A model generated the notes under the pieces. The model did not search any database. It was given only the letters and a program-made list of their open reading frames with translations, and had not been told where the DNA came from. A stretch of 64,000 nucleotides of DNA, from NCBI GenBank assembly GCA_015978205.1, contig JADWMM010000001.1, forward strand, positions 199,712-263,711. Direction: 5' to 3'. Made by a program: the position numbers and the translations under genes. This document shows positions 63,402 through 64,000 of this stretch, piece by piece. Position 1 is the stretch's first letter, and every line of letters starts with the position of its first letter. This DNA is from Alkaliphilus sp. NP8. Lineage in GTDB: Bacteria > Bacillota > Clostridia > Peptostreptococcales > Natronincolaceae.

Positions 63402-63992
63402 ATGGCTTTATCTAATTTACAAAAAAATGACTCAATAAATATTAATTCGCCTATGGCCTCTGTTGAGTTTAGTATTATGCTATCTAAATATATTAATATG
63501 TACTATAAACCACCTTTTAAAGAATTAGTTATACTTTGCATTGGAACTGACCGGTCTACTGGAGATTCTTTAGGGCCTCTTGTTGGTCATAGTTTAATTA
63601 AATCTATTATTAAATATGATTATGTACATGTATACGGTACACTTGATGATCCTGTCCATGCTAAAAACTTAAAGGAAAAAATGAACCATATATACACTTC
63701 CTTAGAAAATCCTTTTGTTTTAGCAGTTGATGCTTGTTTAGGCAAAATAGATAGAGTAGGTTATATTGCTGTTAATAAAGGGCCTTTAAAACCTGGTGCC
63801 GGAGTAAATAAAAAACTTCCAGAGGTAGGAGATATACATATTACTGGTATTGTTAATTTAGGTGGATATATGGAATATATGGTACTTCAAAATACAAGAT
63901 TAAGTCTTGTAATGAAGATGTCTGATACCTTGGTTAGTTCTATTAAATATTCAATTTGGAAAATTAACCAAGAAAAATTAGCATTTAAATAA
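63402..63992 (+). CDS. yyaC: spore protease-like protein YyaC
   Basis: Protein of 196 aa in the YyaC family, related in fold to the germination protease GPR. Motifs: VILCIGTDRSTGDSLGPLVGHSL, YGTLDDPVHAKNL, FVLAVDACLGKIDRVGYIAVNKGPLKPGAGVNKKLPEVGDIHITGIVNLGGYMEYMVLQNTRLSLVMKM. Its function is thought to be sporulation-linked. Ribosome binding site AGGAGG, 7 nt before ATG. Typically near the replication origin, as here. Confidence 0.94.
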   Translation: MALSNLQKNDSININSPMASVEFSIMLSKYINMYYKPPFKELVILCIGTDRSTGDSLGPLVGHSLIKSIIKYDYVHVYGTLDDPVHAKNLKEKMNHIYTSLENPFVLAVDACLGKIDRVGYIAVNKGPLKPGAGVNKKLPEVGDIHITGIVNLGGYMEYMVLQNTRLSLVMKMSDTLVSSIKYSIWKINQEKLAFK

Positions 63993-64000
63993 AATAACAT

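Overview
The window is AT-rich, spore-former type Firmicute chromosome (class Clostridia in the broad sense, for example relatives of Alkaliphilus, Tissierella or Gottschalkia; the genus is not resolvable from this sequence). Support comes from sporulation genes (YtrH/YtrI pair, BofA, YyaC), the walRK-walHI-walJ-htrA-rlmH cluster, DnaD plus DnaC-type loader genes, a glmS ribozyme, and a likely selenoprotein. A parS-like site and the gene set (dnaX-ybaB-recR, dnaB-rplI-gdpP, walRK) suggest the origin-proximal part of the chromosome.

Layout. 0-2.1 kb: chemoreceptor. 2.3-4.5 kb: an HTH-desulfoferrodoxin fusion regulator and purine salvage (xpt, deoD). 4.7-7.2 kb: LytTR regulator, DUF3021 membrane protein and an Lnt-like acyltransferase. 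7.2-11.8 kb: a split S41 peptidase gene, AraC and LysR regulators, and a CofE-like ligase. 11.9-20.7 kb: accessory region. 20.7-30.6 kb: rlmH, a CxxH/CxxC protein, htrA, walJ, murA, walI, walH, a secreted protein, walK and walR, all on the minus strand. 30.7-36.3 kb: cell-envelope peptidases (MA-like, S8, M23, M1). 36.5-38.9 kb: dnaD-like and dnaC-like genes and two tRNAs. 39-45.5 kb: a Sec-containing DUF1858 protein, a DnaA-box cluster, GNAT, dnaB, rplI, gdpP, yybS, MazG-like. 45.7-54.5 kb: bofA, DUF2508, PhoH-like, hemerythrin, LapA-like, DUF1540, a GGDEF/EAL protein, and glmS with its ribozyme. 54.6-64 kb: ytrI/ytrH, a TetR-antiporter operon, csaA, recR, ybaB, dnaX, a DUF5711-like protein, a YkvI-like transporter and yyaC.

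The most interesting region is 11.9-20.7 kb, immediately downstream of the rlmH 3' end. The last seven codons of rlmH (GEPYHK-stop) recur twice in the same orientation, at 15,650 and 11,885, with only synonymous differences. The DNA between these copies holds the 3' part of a large serine recombinase, a SIR2-like gene, two HEPN-domain genes, a MerR pseudogene and other accessory genes. This is the architecture of staphylococcal SCC elements, which large serine recombinases (Ccr) insert at the 3' end of rlmH, but here it lies in a clostridial genome and carries defence-like cargo. It reads as two tandem, immobilised SCC-like elements.

Other points of note are a TGA-interrupted DUF1858 gene with a CxxU motif and SECIS-like hairpin, a dense cluster of exact DnaA boxes beside the replication genes, and a TetR gene whose only well-placed start codons are non-canonical behind a 15-bp-arm inverted repeat.
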